From positions 10,290,668 to 10,354,667 of the forward strand of contig NC_079519.1 of the NCBI RefSeq assembly GCF_000801105.2: a stretch of DNA of 64,000 nt, given 5' to 3'. The notes below the pieces were generated by a model. It searched no databases and was not told where the DNA came from. It saw only the letters and a list, made by a program, of their open reading frames with translations. A program made the translations under genes and the position numbers. Shown one piece after another: positions 24,366-36,659 of the stretch (positions within the stretch are counted from its first letter, which is position 1; every line of letters begins with the position of its first letter). Source of the stretch: Raphanus sativus (lineage: Eukaryota > Streptophyta > Magnoliopsida > Brassicales > Brassicaceae).

Positions 24366-25640
24366 TTGATGTGTGATAGTACATCTACCATTCAAATAGT
24401 TCTTTGTTTTGTAGTCATCAAGCATTGGCCTCTAAAACAACCTGATATCCAGCATGTGTTTCTTCATGGGGATTTAAAAGAAATTGTATTCATGACTCAA
24501 TCTCTTAGTTTCAAAAATCCTAACAGGCCAGACTATGTATGTAAGCTTAAGAAAGCTATATATGGTTTGAAATAGGCTCCAAGTTTGTGGTTTGACAAGT
24601 TCAATACATTTCTTCCTGATTTTGGATTCCAATACAACTTCTTGGATCCTTCGCTATTTGTCTATCACTACAGTTACATAATCTACTTATGTATGTTAAC
24701 GATATAATATTGACAGGCAATAACAGCACACTGCTTGATCAACTGCTGCTCAGTCTCAACAAAGACATCAAGATGAAAGATATGTTCACTTTGGAATTCA
24801 AGTCCATCAACATGCTAAAGGTCGCTTCCTAAACCAAGCCAAATACGCTCATGATCTTCTTTGTATAGCTGGAATGGAAGAATGTGCCCTAATTTCAACC
24901 CCAATACTTTTAAAACTTGATCAGGTTGCCATACACAATGAATATTTTCCTGAGCCATCTTACTTCTGGAGTTTGGCAGAGAAGCTGCAGTGCCTTAAAA
25001 TCACAAGACCAGGTCTTCAGTTCTCTGTCAACTATATATGCCAACAAATGCATTCTCCTACACAGTCCGACTCTCACATACTGAACCGCATTCTTTGTTA
25101 TATTAAAGAAACATTGGAGATGGGTATAAGTATCAAGGATAACACTGATTCCACTCTTTTGTGCTATTTTGACTGGGCTGGGTGTAAGAAAACAAGACGT
25201 TCCACATGTGGTTTATGTACTCTACTGAGTTCCAAATTAATCTCATGGTCATTTAAAAGATATGAAATTGTGTCCAAGTCATCAACCGAAACAGACTAAC
25301 GATATCTCTTGATGTCTCTGAAATTACATGGTTATAAAATTTGTTAAAATTAATGGAATTACAACAACAGGTTACACATATGCTTCTATGTGATAACATG
25401 TCTGATGTTTGCTTGTCTGTGAACTTCATGTTCCACAAAAATACAAAACATTATGATGTGGACTATCATTATAGTCATGATAGAGTGACTCTTAAGGGTT
25501 TGCAGGTTAAACTTATTTCAGCCTCTTTACAGCCTGTTGTGTCTTTACTAATTTTTTTCTCAGGATCCATTTTAAATTGCATGAAAAAATTGGTATCTCA
25601 TTACCTCTGATTCCAAGTTTGAAGGGGCATATTAACAAAA
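24366..25640 (+). pseudogene. Ty1/copia reverse transcriptase-RNase H remnant
   Basis: The first frame holds copia RT landmarks: HVFLHGDLKEIVFMTQS followed by VCKLKKAIYGLK and then a TAG where the family has Gln before APxxWF. Later comes the decayed YVDDI region near 24700 and, at 24874-25299, the RNase H part with SWSFKRYEIVSKSSTETD, close to the usual WxSKKQxxVxxSSxEAE. Gag, protease, integrase and LTRs are not recognised. Several stops and frameshifts show it is dead. It is not the same copy as the copia element at 53990. Confidence 0.82.
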
Positions 25641-25869
25641 GAAAGCTGAAGTCGTCTGCTCCAACTTAAATCTTAATGGATCTCAAAACAAAGCATGTGA
25701 TCAAACGTTGAATCCAACTTGAGATTCCAATCTCATCCCAGCTTACTCTCCTCTGCTCATGATAAATGTGTTCAATGTTACACTTACTACTGCAATGACT
25801 CAAATGTCGGCTCATTGTATGACCACAACGAATAAATTATATTGCCTTAGATTATGTGCTAAGGTTTAC

Positions 25870-26305
25870 TAGATGATAAAGATAAGATGTAATATCATAG
25901 GAAAGGTACAGCTCATGGGGACTCGAAACTTAATAAATCAAGAGTGTCTTGCATTCAGAATTGGGATCACTACAGTGGGCGATGGAGAACATGTTCCTCA
26001 CTTGACATATCAGAGTTTCAGAACAGATTGTAAGGACCAAGGACCTGATTGCCATGATCAAGGAGCCAAACGCCTGGCGAAGCTTCGCAACAGTACTAGA
26101 GAGGATTGCGACTCTGCAGATATGCTTTCCGGACTTCAAGATCACCCATATTCCACGAGCGCAAAATCGGATTACGGACTCTTTAGCTAGGACTACGAGG
26201 TCTTTTCATAGAGAATTATGTTTTATTGGTTGTTCTATTTCAGTCTGGTTATACATACCACCTCTTGTTTGAGTAATAGAACAACCGTTTGATATTAAAA
26301 AAAGG
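25870..26305 (+). pseudogene. 5'-truncated LINE 3' end
   Basis: The frame near 26054-26270 (MIKEPNAWRSFATVLERIAT, then HIPRAQNRITDSLARTTRSF) matches the last part of the LINE ORF2 at 22040-22243 in order and spacing. The following untranslated tail (AATAGAACAACCGTTTGATA then oligo(A)) matches 22270-22290. It is a second, shorter copy of the same LINE family. The upstream part is shifted by one base. Confidence 0.8.
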
Positions 26306-26499
26306 TAAATTGAAAAGTTAAGAAAATAAGAAAAAACTTTCTTCTTCAGCGTTTTTTTTTTTTTTTTAATGCACCCTTCGAAGTTTCTCTATCGTTTACA
26401 AATAACACTTGGTAAAAAATAATATGAGAGGGAGATCAAGCTGGAATGCGACGACCTTTTGAAAGGCGTTGGGAATGTATATTTGTAAATCATATTATG

Positions 26500-27253
26500 C
26501 ATGTAGGCAATGTTTTGAAAACCGACCAGAACACTGAACCGGACGACTACTGGGCCACCGGATCACTGGGTCGACCGCGGATGAACCGCGGATGAACCGT
26601 GAATTAATAAATGAATTAGTTTTATTATATAATAATATATTAGCTAATAAGTAAAAATAAAAATATCGAAACTAAAGTTATTACTTTCTAAATATCTTTA
26701 AAACATAAAATAATAGTTTGGATATTTATATATTTTATGTTAAATAAACATTTAGAATACTTAACTTAACTTTTATATTTTTATTTTTATTTGATATACA
26801 AAATATCAAAAATAGTTTACTACATGTAACTAGTTAAGAATTATGACATCTAAAAAATCAAGAATAAAATTCATAAATATTTATGTCTAATGTGAATAAT
26901 AAATTAAACTTCAAATCCAAAATAAACTAAAAGTAAAACAAATTGTAATAAATTGTAAATGAACCAGTAGAGGTAAGGAGACGAAGAGGAAAAAGAAGAC
27001 GGCAATAAAAACTTATATTTTTAGTTGCAAATTTAGAATATAAAACACAATTAAAAATATAATTAACAACTAAAAAAGTTATATATTGGTTCAACCGGTG
27101 GTTCAACCGGTACCGGGTTTTGGGTTTTAGTGGGTTTTAGCGGGTTTTTAAATTTTGGGTTTTTCACAAAACCCAACCCGGATTTATTTTGGGTCACCGG
27201 ATTTACCGGTTCAACCACAGGTCCGGGTCGGGTTTCAAAACACTACATGTAGG
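26500..27253. mobile_element. hAT-type non-autonomous element with 8-bp TSD
   Basis: The element is 26508-27245 with terminal inverted repeats CAATGTTTTGAAAACC and GGGTTTCAAAACACTA. It is flanked by CATGTAGG at 26500-26507 and 27246-27253, the 8-bp duplication of hAT transposons. GC-rich subterminal stretches with repeated GAACCG/CCGGTTC motifs surround an AT-rich core. There is no transposase. Confidence 0.82.
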
Positions 27254-27485
27254 TTAGTGTTTTACGTTATTGTCACCGATGTGTCGCGACAATTTTGTGC
27301 GAGGATTTACAGAGGCATGAGGCATTGTAAAAAAGGTTCATAAGATAGTTTTGAACGATGCTTTTAATAAATTCAATTGTTATAAAATGTGAAAAACTAA
27401 TGAAATAGATACAATCTAAAACCTTATTTTTGCTTTCAGTTGTTCTTATGATTTTTTGTTACCCGATTGTAATAATCAAGACTTT

Positions 27486-28124
27486 TTCTTGGGTTCACCC
27501 CTAGGGTGAACCTTTAGGTTCACCAACCAATAGAAAGTTGTTATTTTAAATCTAATATCTTTTAATTAAGGAAATAAAAATAACTTGCCAAATTATATTA
27601 TGCTTTTAAAATAAATAAAAAGATTAAATAAATAAAAATAACAATAGTTCTCAATAAAGATTATTTTAAAAAAATATTTATTTATAAGATTTGGAGTTTA
27701 GTGTTTAAGATTTATAGTTTAGAATTTATGCAAATGTTTAGTGTTTTTCCAAGGGTTAGGGTTTACCCAAGGGTTTAGAGTTTACCCAAGGGTTTAGGGT
27801 TTAGGATTAGAGTTTAGGGTTTAGTGTTTTGTTGACAACATGTTTAGTGTTTTTTCCAAGGGTTTATGGTTTACCCAAGGGTTTAGGGTTTATGATTAGA
27901 GTTTAGGTAGTATTAGAGTTTAGGGTTTAGTGTTTTGTTGACAACATTAATTTCTTTAATTCATTTTTATATACTATTTTTATTTATTTTTAAATTTTAT
28001 TTTGAAAAAATAATATAATTTGACAAATTATTTGTTTCCTTAATTAAAAGATATTGAATCTAAAATGACAAGTTTTTATTGGTTGATGAACCTAAAGGTT
28101 CACCCTAGGGGATGAACCCAAGAA
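27486..28124. mobile_element. Foldback element with telomere-like core (second copy type)
   Basis: Long terminal inverted repeats start TTCTTGGGTTCACCCCTAGG on the left and its inverse on the right, and continue for about 120 nt (TTTAGGTTCACCAACCAATA). The centre, about 27690-27950, is rich in GGGTTTAGGGTTTA with short tandem duplications. No coding capacity. A target-site duplication was not resolved. Confidence 0.75.
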
Positions 28125-28791
28125 TATCAAATAATTAGCTATAACATAATAAAAGTTAATCAGCAAAGGCTTCTTTAAACAAGGGCCAAGTTCAAACTCT
28201 GGTTGAGCCATAACTGAATGTATATTTTAACCATTATATTAAGAATGATTTCTCAAATTATTTGAGGATTCAAGTTGTTATGGTCCTAGACTCGTAGTCA
28301 CTATCCAAAACCCACGCTGTTGACAAAGACAACTTTGTAAAACGAGGCATCCTAGCTAATCACTCACTTTGAATTGAAATTAGATTATTTTTTGAAGTTA
28401 TTAAAGTGCATAAAAGAAAACTTCTGGTTTTAGCTGACACTTTGAAGGCTTTTTGTTAAAAGTAATCATAACAACTCACCAAAAATCTTCTACAATTTCA
28501 TCAAAGTTTTTTTTTTTTTGATCGAACATCAAAGTTTAAATCATTCCAATTTTTAATATACTCAATAATAAATCGCTTCTTTCTGTTGCTGTTTATATTG
28601 ATTGTAAATGGATTTATAACCTTAACCACACTGATCACTAGTTATTTACTCATTGGAACCTATAATATTAAAATATAAAACACAACACAAAGCATAACAA
28701 TTTCATAATGCTAAATAAAACTGCAAATATACATTTTCGTTTTCTTTTTGTGGTGGGGGAGAAACAGAATAAAATATAATGACATTCAAAA
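28125..28791. other. TRY 3' flank
   Basis: Spacer downstream of TRY, probably including its 3' untranslated region close to 28791. No gene is recognised. A 17-nt oligo(T) insertion lies at 28510. Confidence 0.5.
28510..28526 (-). repeat. Minimal oligo(T)+GATCGAA insertion with direct repeats
   Basis: Ten T followed by GATCGAA lies between two copies of CATCAAAGTTT (28499-28509 and 28527-28537). It has the same layout and length as the insertion at 13741. Confidence 0.65.
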
Positions 28792-29808
28792 CTAAGAAGG
28801 ATAAATAGAAAAACGTGGACGATGAGGTTTCGTATTTTTGTGAGAAGAGGAGTGATGAAGTTGGCGTCGTTTCTCAGCAAAGCCATCACTGTTTCTCATT
28901 ATCCAGTATCTCTCTATCTCTTCTGGTTGTCTTCCTGGCACTCGTCCTGCTATTAAATCCCACCTAAATTTTAAAAATAAACACACCTGATTACACTTTT
29001 ATATATTTATTTTGTCAATTCGGGTTCTATTTGTAGCTAGACAAGCATTTATTCATAAGTATATATTAGGTTCTCGACTTTATATATAATATATGTATAT
29101 AATTTAATGAACGTGATAGCTTTAAAACTAAATGTTTTAAGAAAATTAGTGGACGCCATGTGCTTTCCTCTAGAATATCGTACACTGTACAACTACAAAA
29201 CGTAAGTACATGCCTAAATAAACGTATGTAACCTGGAAATATACAAGCATATTAAATTATTTACCTATCATTGTATAGAATACCGTTTCTCTTTGGGCCG
29301 AGATAAATTGATAGAAAAAGAAAAAGAAGAAGAAGAAGAAGAAGAAGAAGAAGAAGAAGAAGAAGAAATTGCTACCTATCACCGACAAGTCTATGCATTC
29401 GAAAGATGAGATCTTCTTCTTGTTCTGTCATATTGATAAATTCCCATTCAATACTGCTCACTTCTGCACGAGCAGTTATATTCAACCAATTAAACTCAAA
29501 ACAAATATTATATTAACAAAAAAAAGGAATTACTTTTTGTTTTTGGTTAAAACTGGAAACTTAATCTTGCTACGTTTTTTCAGTTACTTGGCGCGATGTG
29601 TTCATTTGCGTTGTTTACTACAAATGCTCTCTAAGATAAAATTTGAGGTCGATGGCAAATAGTGCTTTCAAGATGTGTAACCCATGAACAATTATGCAAA
29701 CAAGTAAAATACCATGTAAGAATAATATATGGAATTAGAGGAACCTTCAGAGTCATGGAGAGTGACTTTGTGTTGCTTACGACGGCGACGACGGTCGGGG
29801 TTATCCAT
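28792..29808 (-). CDS. TRY: TRIPTYCHON, single-repeat R3 MYB repressor
   Basis: TRY is a small R3-MYB protein that moves between epidermal cells and represses trichome fate by competing with R2R3-MYBs for GL3/EGL3 bHLH partners (established in Arabidopsis). Exons on the minus strand are 29808-29745, 29463-29376 and 28963-28792, with GT-AG introns that keep phase, giving 107 residues against 106 in Arabidopsis. The start MDNPDRRRRRKQHK and end PHRPRFSIYPS match TRY rather than CPC or ETC. The bHLH-binding signature DLxxRxxxLxxxxxxLxxxR is complete across exons 2 and 3 (DLIFRMHRLVGDR then WDLIAGR). The R3 repeat continues to IERYWIMRNSDGFAEKRR. There is no activation domain, as expected. The frame is intact and the gene is likely functional. 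Confidence 0.97.
29326..29368. repeat. GAA microsatellite in TRY intron 2
   Basis: About 14 GAA units on the plus strand (TTC on the TRY sense strand) end 7 nt before exon 2, right beside the 5' splice site of intron 2. Length variation here would change the distance between the donor site and the rest of the intron. Confidence 0.9.
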
Positions 29809-30060
29809 TAATATTGGAGACAGTAAGAAAAAGTCGATGGAATGAAATCGATATTTGAAGTTTAGTTGGAGGATGCAAGAAAAGAAATATGTGAGAGATG
29901 AGAATTTATAAAGAGAGGAATAGGAGAGGAGGAGAGAGGGGGAGAGGAGGAAGTGTCCAACGAACAGCCTTTGCAAACTAATAGTAAGAAGTGTTGTGTG
30001 GTCTTGTTGACCTCTTAGCCTTTTTGTAGACTTGTCGTTGCCACTCGTACACACATTGAG
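29809..30060 (-). promoter_or_regulatory. TRY core promoter and 5' leader
   Basis: On the minus strand a TATA box (TTTATAAATT, around 29904-29913) lies about 97 nt before the ATG. Next to it, at 29911-29951, is a CT-rich block. This fits a short 5' leader. Confidence 0.55.
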
Positions 30061-31671
30061 ATGAAGTCTCTTACTGGAATTTATAATTTAGTATTTGAAG
30101 GCTAATCTTGTTCTCACTATAGTAACATATTCATTATCACTATTATTCAAAATCTTTTAGCCTTCTTTCTTTTTATTCAAAATATAATATTTGGTTCAAT
30201 TTGGCAGAGCAAGCTCCTGGATTTTATGGTAGTTGGGTTTATAGTTGTTTTTCATTGAACAAAACAATTATTCTTCATTTTTTTTTGAAAAGAAGTCCAA
30301 TGATTTTCTTCTAAGAAATTAATCTATGAAATTGCTAGTTTTTATAGCAAAAAGAAAAGAAAAACAAATCACTAGTTGTTTTGGGCATAAACCACATTTG
30401 AACTGGATAAACCAAACCAAACAAAATTAAAATTTCTTAAATCAAAACCAAATTGAATTATTTTTAACGGATTCGTTAGAGTTTTTACGGAGTATACCAA
30501 GTCGAACCTGAATTTAGAGCAAACCGAACAAGAGTACATTTCAATGTATTAAAAACATATGAAACAAAATCATATACAATTACATTTGCTATCTTTATAA
30601 AATATTTAAATACTAAAAAAATTAAAAAAAGAACCAGATTTAATCATTCAAACAAAATGCTTCCATTCAAATATTTAGAATATGCTAATTAATTTGATCA
30701 TGTTAAAATATTTTAATTGTATTATTCATCCCCTACACAAGAAGACTCGTTTTCACATAAATGTGGATCATAGAAATTTGGTTTAGGGATTATCAAAGAA
30801 GTCTACGGTGACAAAGACATTACATATTCCGCAGAAGGGCAGCCTCTTTTGCTGGCGGAGTACTCAAATCCGATATAAAGTGATTCTGGAGAAATGTAAT
30901 CCTCTCTTACATAATACTACTACAATACAACTAAAAGTCCTTGAGTTTTGTTTTCTTTTCGAAATTTTCAAAATCTACCATAAATTCGAACTGGCCATTA
31001 AATAACGTATTAAATACGAGTGCGAGACATCACATACAAAGTACGCCTTTCAGTAAATGTTGTTAGGAAATGCATGAGTACTATCATAGGCTTGATAGCA
31101 TTCATGAGGATCCCCAATAAGTTTGTAAATTTGTTTTGGAACTTTACATGCAGTATTAGAAATCTAGACTTCTCCAACTGTGTAATGCATATTATTATTA
31201 TTTATTGTCAATACAATTTATTCTTACATAAGATGAAAATATTCTAAACTTTAGATTTTTACTATATTTGGACAAATTTGATTTTGAAAGAAAATTGAGG
31301 TTTTGGGAATTTATTACCGTATATGAATCCCATTTATATTTTTATACGAAATTAATCTCAAACTTATAATATATATAGCCGAAAATAGTCAATTTAAGTT
31401 GCTTGCTATATTTAGACAAAATTGATTTTGAAAGATATTTGAAGTTTTGGGGATTTTGTATATAAATTCCTATTTTATATTAATATTAAGAGTATTTTTT
31501 TAATTATTATATGAACTCAAACATATTATAGTATATATATATATGTATATATGTTGGCCATTAAGATTATATATATTTTATAGGTATAGTTAATTACATG
31601 ATCCGCATATACATCAAAACTGAATGTATACAAATTTTATGCTACTTGTATATATACAATTTTATTAGGGC
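30061..31671. other. AT-rich intergenic DNA upstream of TRY
   Basis: I see no gene or bounded element. Small open frames have no recognisable domain. Regulatory sites of TRY may lie here but cannot be named from sequence alone. Confidence 0.5.
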
Positions 31672-32452
31672 TTTTTGCAAAAGTGACTCAAAACTTGAAG
31701 TCAAACACAAAACTAACCTTTTCTTTTGACTCATTTTTTTTTTGAGTTTTTAACCCCACATCTGCATTTTATCTACGAAAATGCCATTAACCCTTTTTTT
31801 CCGAAAATGGCTTCTTTACTGTCTCAATGTCATTTTCTTCAAGTATTTACAATATTGCCACTGCCATGAATAGTGGGAACAACCTTGTACGAACTGTTTG
31901 GAGCTTTTAATGCCCTTTAATGCACGTAAATCTCTTTACACTCTCTCTGTTTCAATTGCTATGAACTAAAAACAACATTTCTTTCACTTTCTCTCCATAT
32001 TCATCCAAAAAACTGAAGCTTTTGATTCAAAATATGGGCGATGGTTGACAGAGCCATATTTCTTTCGTTTTGACTTATGGTTGCTTTCGTTTGAGGTTCT
32101 GGGTGGTTGGAGAAGACCCTGTGTGCAAACGAAGTCATCTCACCTAGTTTAAGGTACGAATTTGAATTTTTTTCAAAATCTGTTCGCGTAGAAGACTTAC
32201 AAGTAAGTCATCTGTATGTAGAAGACTTACTGATGAATCTTCTGGTCAAACGGACGACTTAAACTAAGTCGTCCAGCTTTGTTTGTTGAAAAAAAACACT
32301 CCAGACGACTTATATATAAGTCGTCTACGAGAAACAGGCTAGTTTTGCATTTGACCGAATCATGTCAGATCTTTGACTATTTCTGGACGACTTATAATTC
32401 AGTCGTCTCTGGGAAAGTTAAAATTTCAATATTTTATTAAACTAGACGACTT

Positions 32453-32552
32453 NNNNNNNNNNNNNNNNNNNNNNNNNNNNNNNNNNNNNNNNNNNNNNNN
32501 NNNNNNNNNNNNNNNNNNNNNNNNNNNNNNNNNNNNNNNNNNNNNNNNNNNN
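32453..32552. other. Assembly gap (100 N)
   Basis: Exactly 100 N, the usual placeholder for a gap of unknown size, flanked on both sides by the AAGTCGTC repeats. The true array is probably longer. Confidence 0.98.
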
Positions 32553-32830
32553 GAAAACCTTCCAGACGACTTATTTGTAAGTCGTCCAGCTGGAAAACCT
32601 TCCAGACGACTTATTTGTAAGTCGTCCAGCTGGAAAACCTTACACAAGTTAGAAAATCTATACAGCGACAAGTTCAAATACACAAATAAATCATACACAA
32701 GTTAGAAAATCTATACAACGACAACTTCAAATAAAAATACACAAATATACAAATAGATTTGTGTATCTATACAAGTTAGATTTGTGTATCTATACAAGTT
32801 AGAAAATCTATACAAGTTAGATTTGTGTAT

Positions 32831-35800
32831 CTAATCATACATGCCCACAAACATACCACCATCCTCATTATCTTTCAAATGCTGATCAACAAGCTCCGTC
32901 CATATAACCACAGCCATATTATCCCTCATAGTCTTCGCATTGGACCTAGCAAAGTCTTTAGGGCTAAAGGGGACCCCAAGAGCATGACATTCAATGTACT
33001 TTACAGCGTACACGCCACAATCACCATTGTTGGCCGTGGGTACATCTTTCAGCAGTCTCTCATATGTGTATCGCTCCAACCCATGCTTCTGGTCTCCGCA
33101 CTCAACAAGCAGATAAGGGACCATCTCGAGAAAAGGCTCCATTATCTCATCCCATGCTTCTGGTATGCTAGATGAAGGTATGCTGTCCCAGACGACTATG
33201 TGCCTCTTAGGGATCGATATCCAAATAGCAACCCAATGTTTGTTGTCCAAGTTCACTGGCGCATAGATATCATCAATGTCCTCCCCCCACTTCTTGTTTG
33301 ATTGGCAAAATGAAGGCATTGATCCGTCATACAAACTCGCCGCCCCACTAGGTAGCATTCTTCCTAAACCTTTGTGATCAGGTGCCGATGCTTTGAAGAA
33401 CAGATACTGGTCTCTCCAAGACTGGGAAAAGTTGTGATCCAGGAAGCACATTCGCTCGCTCCGGAAAGCTTGTGGGTTCTCCTGATACCTCTGTCTCAGC
33501 ACATTCATCCAAGCATCTATATGCTGCATATAAAATAATACAAGTTAGAACCTTCCAGACGACTTATATATTTACAAATCTATACAAAGACAAGTTAGAC
33601 GACTTAAAGATAAGCAGAAGACTTACTACGTCTTCCAGCCATGCTTTGGGTGTCCGGAGTTTTTGATACCACCAAGTTGGTGATGTACGTGGTTTGTCCT
33701 CTTGCTTAGTGAAATAATCACTGCAAACAAAAAAGCAATCAGTTTTGGTAGACTAAATCAAGCTATTATGGGTAAAGCAATCACTTACGGATCAGTTTTC
33801 AACCAATCAGCGAGCTCCTTCATCTTAGGTCTGTTTAGTGTGGGAAATGGATTATACTTTCCCACTCTAAGGAGTTTCCTTCTCTCTGCCGTATAAGGAG
33901 ATATCTGCGTGGGAGCAGGTTTCTTCGTTCGTTAACTCCTTGCACGCACAGAAGCAGTGGGAGCTGTTTTGTCCAATACAATCAGGCTCGGTTCTGAAAC
34001 TGGAACGCTTGGATTGGTGGAAGCGAAGCTCGGTTGTTGATCGTTGGAAGCGAAGCTCGGTTGGTCAGTGGAAGTGAGAGGAACGATCTCTTTGGAGGTG
34101 ACACCATCTGCTTTATCCTCCGGCAAGATCTTATATACCGAGATCGCCTCATCTGCTGTATCATCCGGCAACAATCTCTGCAATAAAAGTTGCACACAAG
34201 TTAACCCTGGACGACTTAAATAAAAGTTGTCTGGACGACTAGTTGACCCTGGACGACTTAAATAAAAGTTGTCTGGACAACTAGAAGACCCTGGAAGACT
34301 TAATTCTTGTTGGGAGAGGATTTGATACTAACCTCTTTGGGCAGAGGAGAAGGCTGTTTCTTTTGAGGAGAAGGCTGTTTCTTTTGAGGAGAAGGCTGTT
34401 TCTTTTGAGGAGGAGTAGGCTTTGCCTTTTGAGGAGTAGGCTGTTTCGTTTGAGGAGCATGCTGTTTCGTTTGAGGAGTAGGCTTTGCCTTTTGAGGAGT
34501 AGGCTTTGCCTTTTGAGGAGCAGGCTGTCTGGTGGGAGGAGTAGGATGATTGGTTTGAAGTGTAGGCTGATCCTTTTGAGGAGTAGTCTGTTTGTTACTA
34601 ACCCCGGTTTCTGTGGCTTGAGGGGTAGGCTGTTTGTTACTAACCCCGGTTTCTTTGGCTTGAGGGGTAGCGTGATTGGTGACACCAACCTTCTTCTCCA
34701 CAGCTTCCAATCTATCAGACATCTTCCTAATCTCCCTGATGCACTTCTTAAACCCATCTTTCATCATGTCACCTAAGCCACTTCTTAAGTCCTTGAACAT
34801 ATTTTCTAACTCCTCTCTGGTCACCCAACTAGCCTCTTCTCTAGCCTCTTCTCTAGCCTCTTTAGGAGCCTCTTCTCTAGCCTCTTTAGGAGCCTCTTTA
34901 GGAGCCTCTTTAGGAGCCTCTTTACGAGCTTTGTTCCGAGGTCTCTGATTGTCTTCCTCCTCCTCCTCCATCTCCACCACAACCATCTTTTTCGCTCTTT
35001 TCGATGGAGTCACAAACTTAGGTTTTGTACCAGTGACTTCCCCGCAATCCATGGTCCACTTCCACGGTCTCCGATCATACATGACTTTAATGATGTTCTC
35101 CGCGGGCACGTCCTCAACCTCAGAGTCCCATTTTGGCCACATTTCACTAAGGTCCTTCTCAACAAAGTTGATCACGCGGGTCTGCAGTAAATAGAAGAAG
35201 AATCAAGTTAGATATTTGAAACAAAATACTAAATAGACGACTTATAATAAGTCGTCTACTAAGTCGTCCAGCTGGAAGACTTTCCAGACGACCTATTATA
35301 AGTCGTCTACTAAGTCGTCCAGCTGGAAGACCTTCCAGACGACTTATAATAAGTCGTCTACTAAGTCGTCCAGCTCGAAGACTTTCCAGACAACTTAATT
35401 AAGTGAAGATGGAAAGGTACCTGACTCAAGATAGCAGCTTTCATGAATCTGCGGCCTCTGTTGCCCTCGTAAGCCAGAATCGGTGGAGACAGACTGTTTG
35501 CTCTGGGACTACCAATACTAGCACCCAATCCCGGAATAGCTGTGTACGCCCAGACCTGAAGAACTTGTATAAACCCATCCACGGTGTAACAGCCAGTAAT
35601 ATCTTTGTTCCACAAAGAGTCCATCAGCACCTTAAACGCTACTCTCCCCCATGGATAATTCTCAAACCGTTCTAAATCCATCACTAGCCTTGCCAGAGTA
35701 GCTCGTGTAGCGGTTGAGAACTTTCTCCCTTCAATGAATCCAGTGAAGATGGAAAGGTACGCGAGTCGCTTGCAATCTTCCCTCGACCAATCCCCGCATC

Positions 35801-36562
35801 TCTTCAGTGCTGCTATTATCTGATCAGTAGTTGGCCCAGCTTCCAGATGAACTCCCATCATCCCCCAGAAAGAAACCATCTCTGGGGTAACTTCACATTC
35901 TGGTGTCTCAAGGTCCTCGATGTACTCGCAGTTTAGACCAGTGATGTTTTCAAAACTCTAACAGTGAAAACCTCGCAGGTTCTGGACCAACGAGACACCA
36001 CATCTCGTACTTCTTCTTAATGTCCAGCTTTAAACAGAGCAAGTAGTGAACCAGCCTTGAAGCCCAACCAAATCCCTGCTCCTTGAACTTGATGAAAACT
36101 CCCAATCTCGACTCCTTGAGCTCTTCAAATTCAGCATCGGTGAGAGCTTCCCTAAGAGCAGTATGCAACTTCTTGTTATCCGTATGATACGAAATGCTAT
36201 TGTGGGGTTCTGGCTCTTCCCCTAATGTGTATAACCTACGGGGGAGTTCTGGAATATCCATCCTTTTTGTCTGCAAAATAATCAAAGACAACAATAGAAG
36301 TCAGAACACAAGCTAAATCAATCACGCCTTAATTGTTACTCCAGACGACTTAGTAGACGACTTAAATATAAGTCGTCTAGAAAGTCGTCCAACTGGACGA
36401 CTTAGTTGACGACTTATATTTAAGTCGTCTGGAAAGTCTTCCAAATGGACGTACTAAGTCGTCCAGTTGGAAGACTTTCCAGACGACTTACTTACAAGTC
36501 TTCCAGTAGAAAAATTTCAAGCGGACCTGATTAGTCGCAGAAGGAGTTGGAGTACTCGTCAT
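32831..36562 (-). pseudogene. Transposon-borne DUF1985 and Ulp1 (C48) protease-like gene
   Basis: Ulp1-family proteases cleave SUMO; copies carried by Mutator-like elements are known in crucifers but their role is unclear. Six exons fit GT-AG rules: 36562-36527, 36270-35421, 35181-34333, 34177-33789, 33720-33630 and 33523-32831, about 968 codons if phases are kept. Exon 2 encodes DUF1985 (EFEELKESRLGVFIKF-type start, later WGMMGVHLEAG). Exon 3 has an acidic stretch, KEAPKEAPKEA and REEA repeats, a coiled coil and a long run of TPQ/KPTPQ repeats. Exon 6 is the protease: His in NKHWVAIW (about 33237), Asp in VVWDSI (about 33186) and Cys in NGDCGVYA (about 33018). The family's oxyanion Gln six residues before Cys appears as Thr. 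An extra T near 35952 shifts the frame and TAA at 33932-33934 stops it, so this copy looks inactive. Confidence 0.8.
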
Positions 36563-36659
36563 TGTGGTTATAGATCTGAAAAAATAAACGTGAAACGGTG
36601 AGAATGAGTAAATTGAAAGAGACAACGTTTTATGTTCATCTTTTCCTCGAGTTTGATGA

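Noticed and set aside
34281..34776. Long frames rich in Leu/Arg/Ser repeats on both strands over the ULP gene
   Set aside because: They are alternative readings of the TPQ/KPTPQ repeat in exon 3; the spliced minus-strand model explains this DNA.
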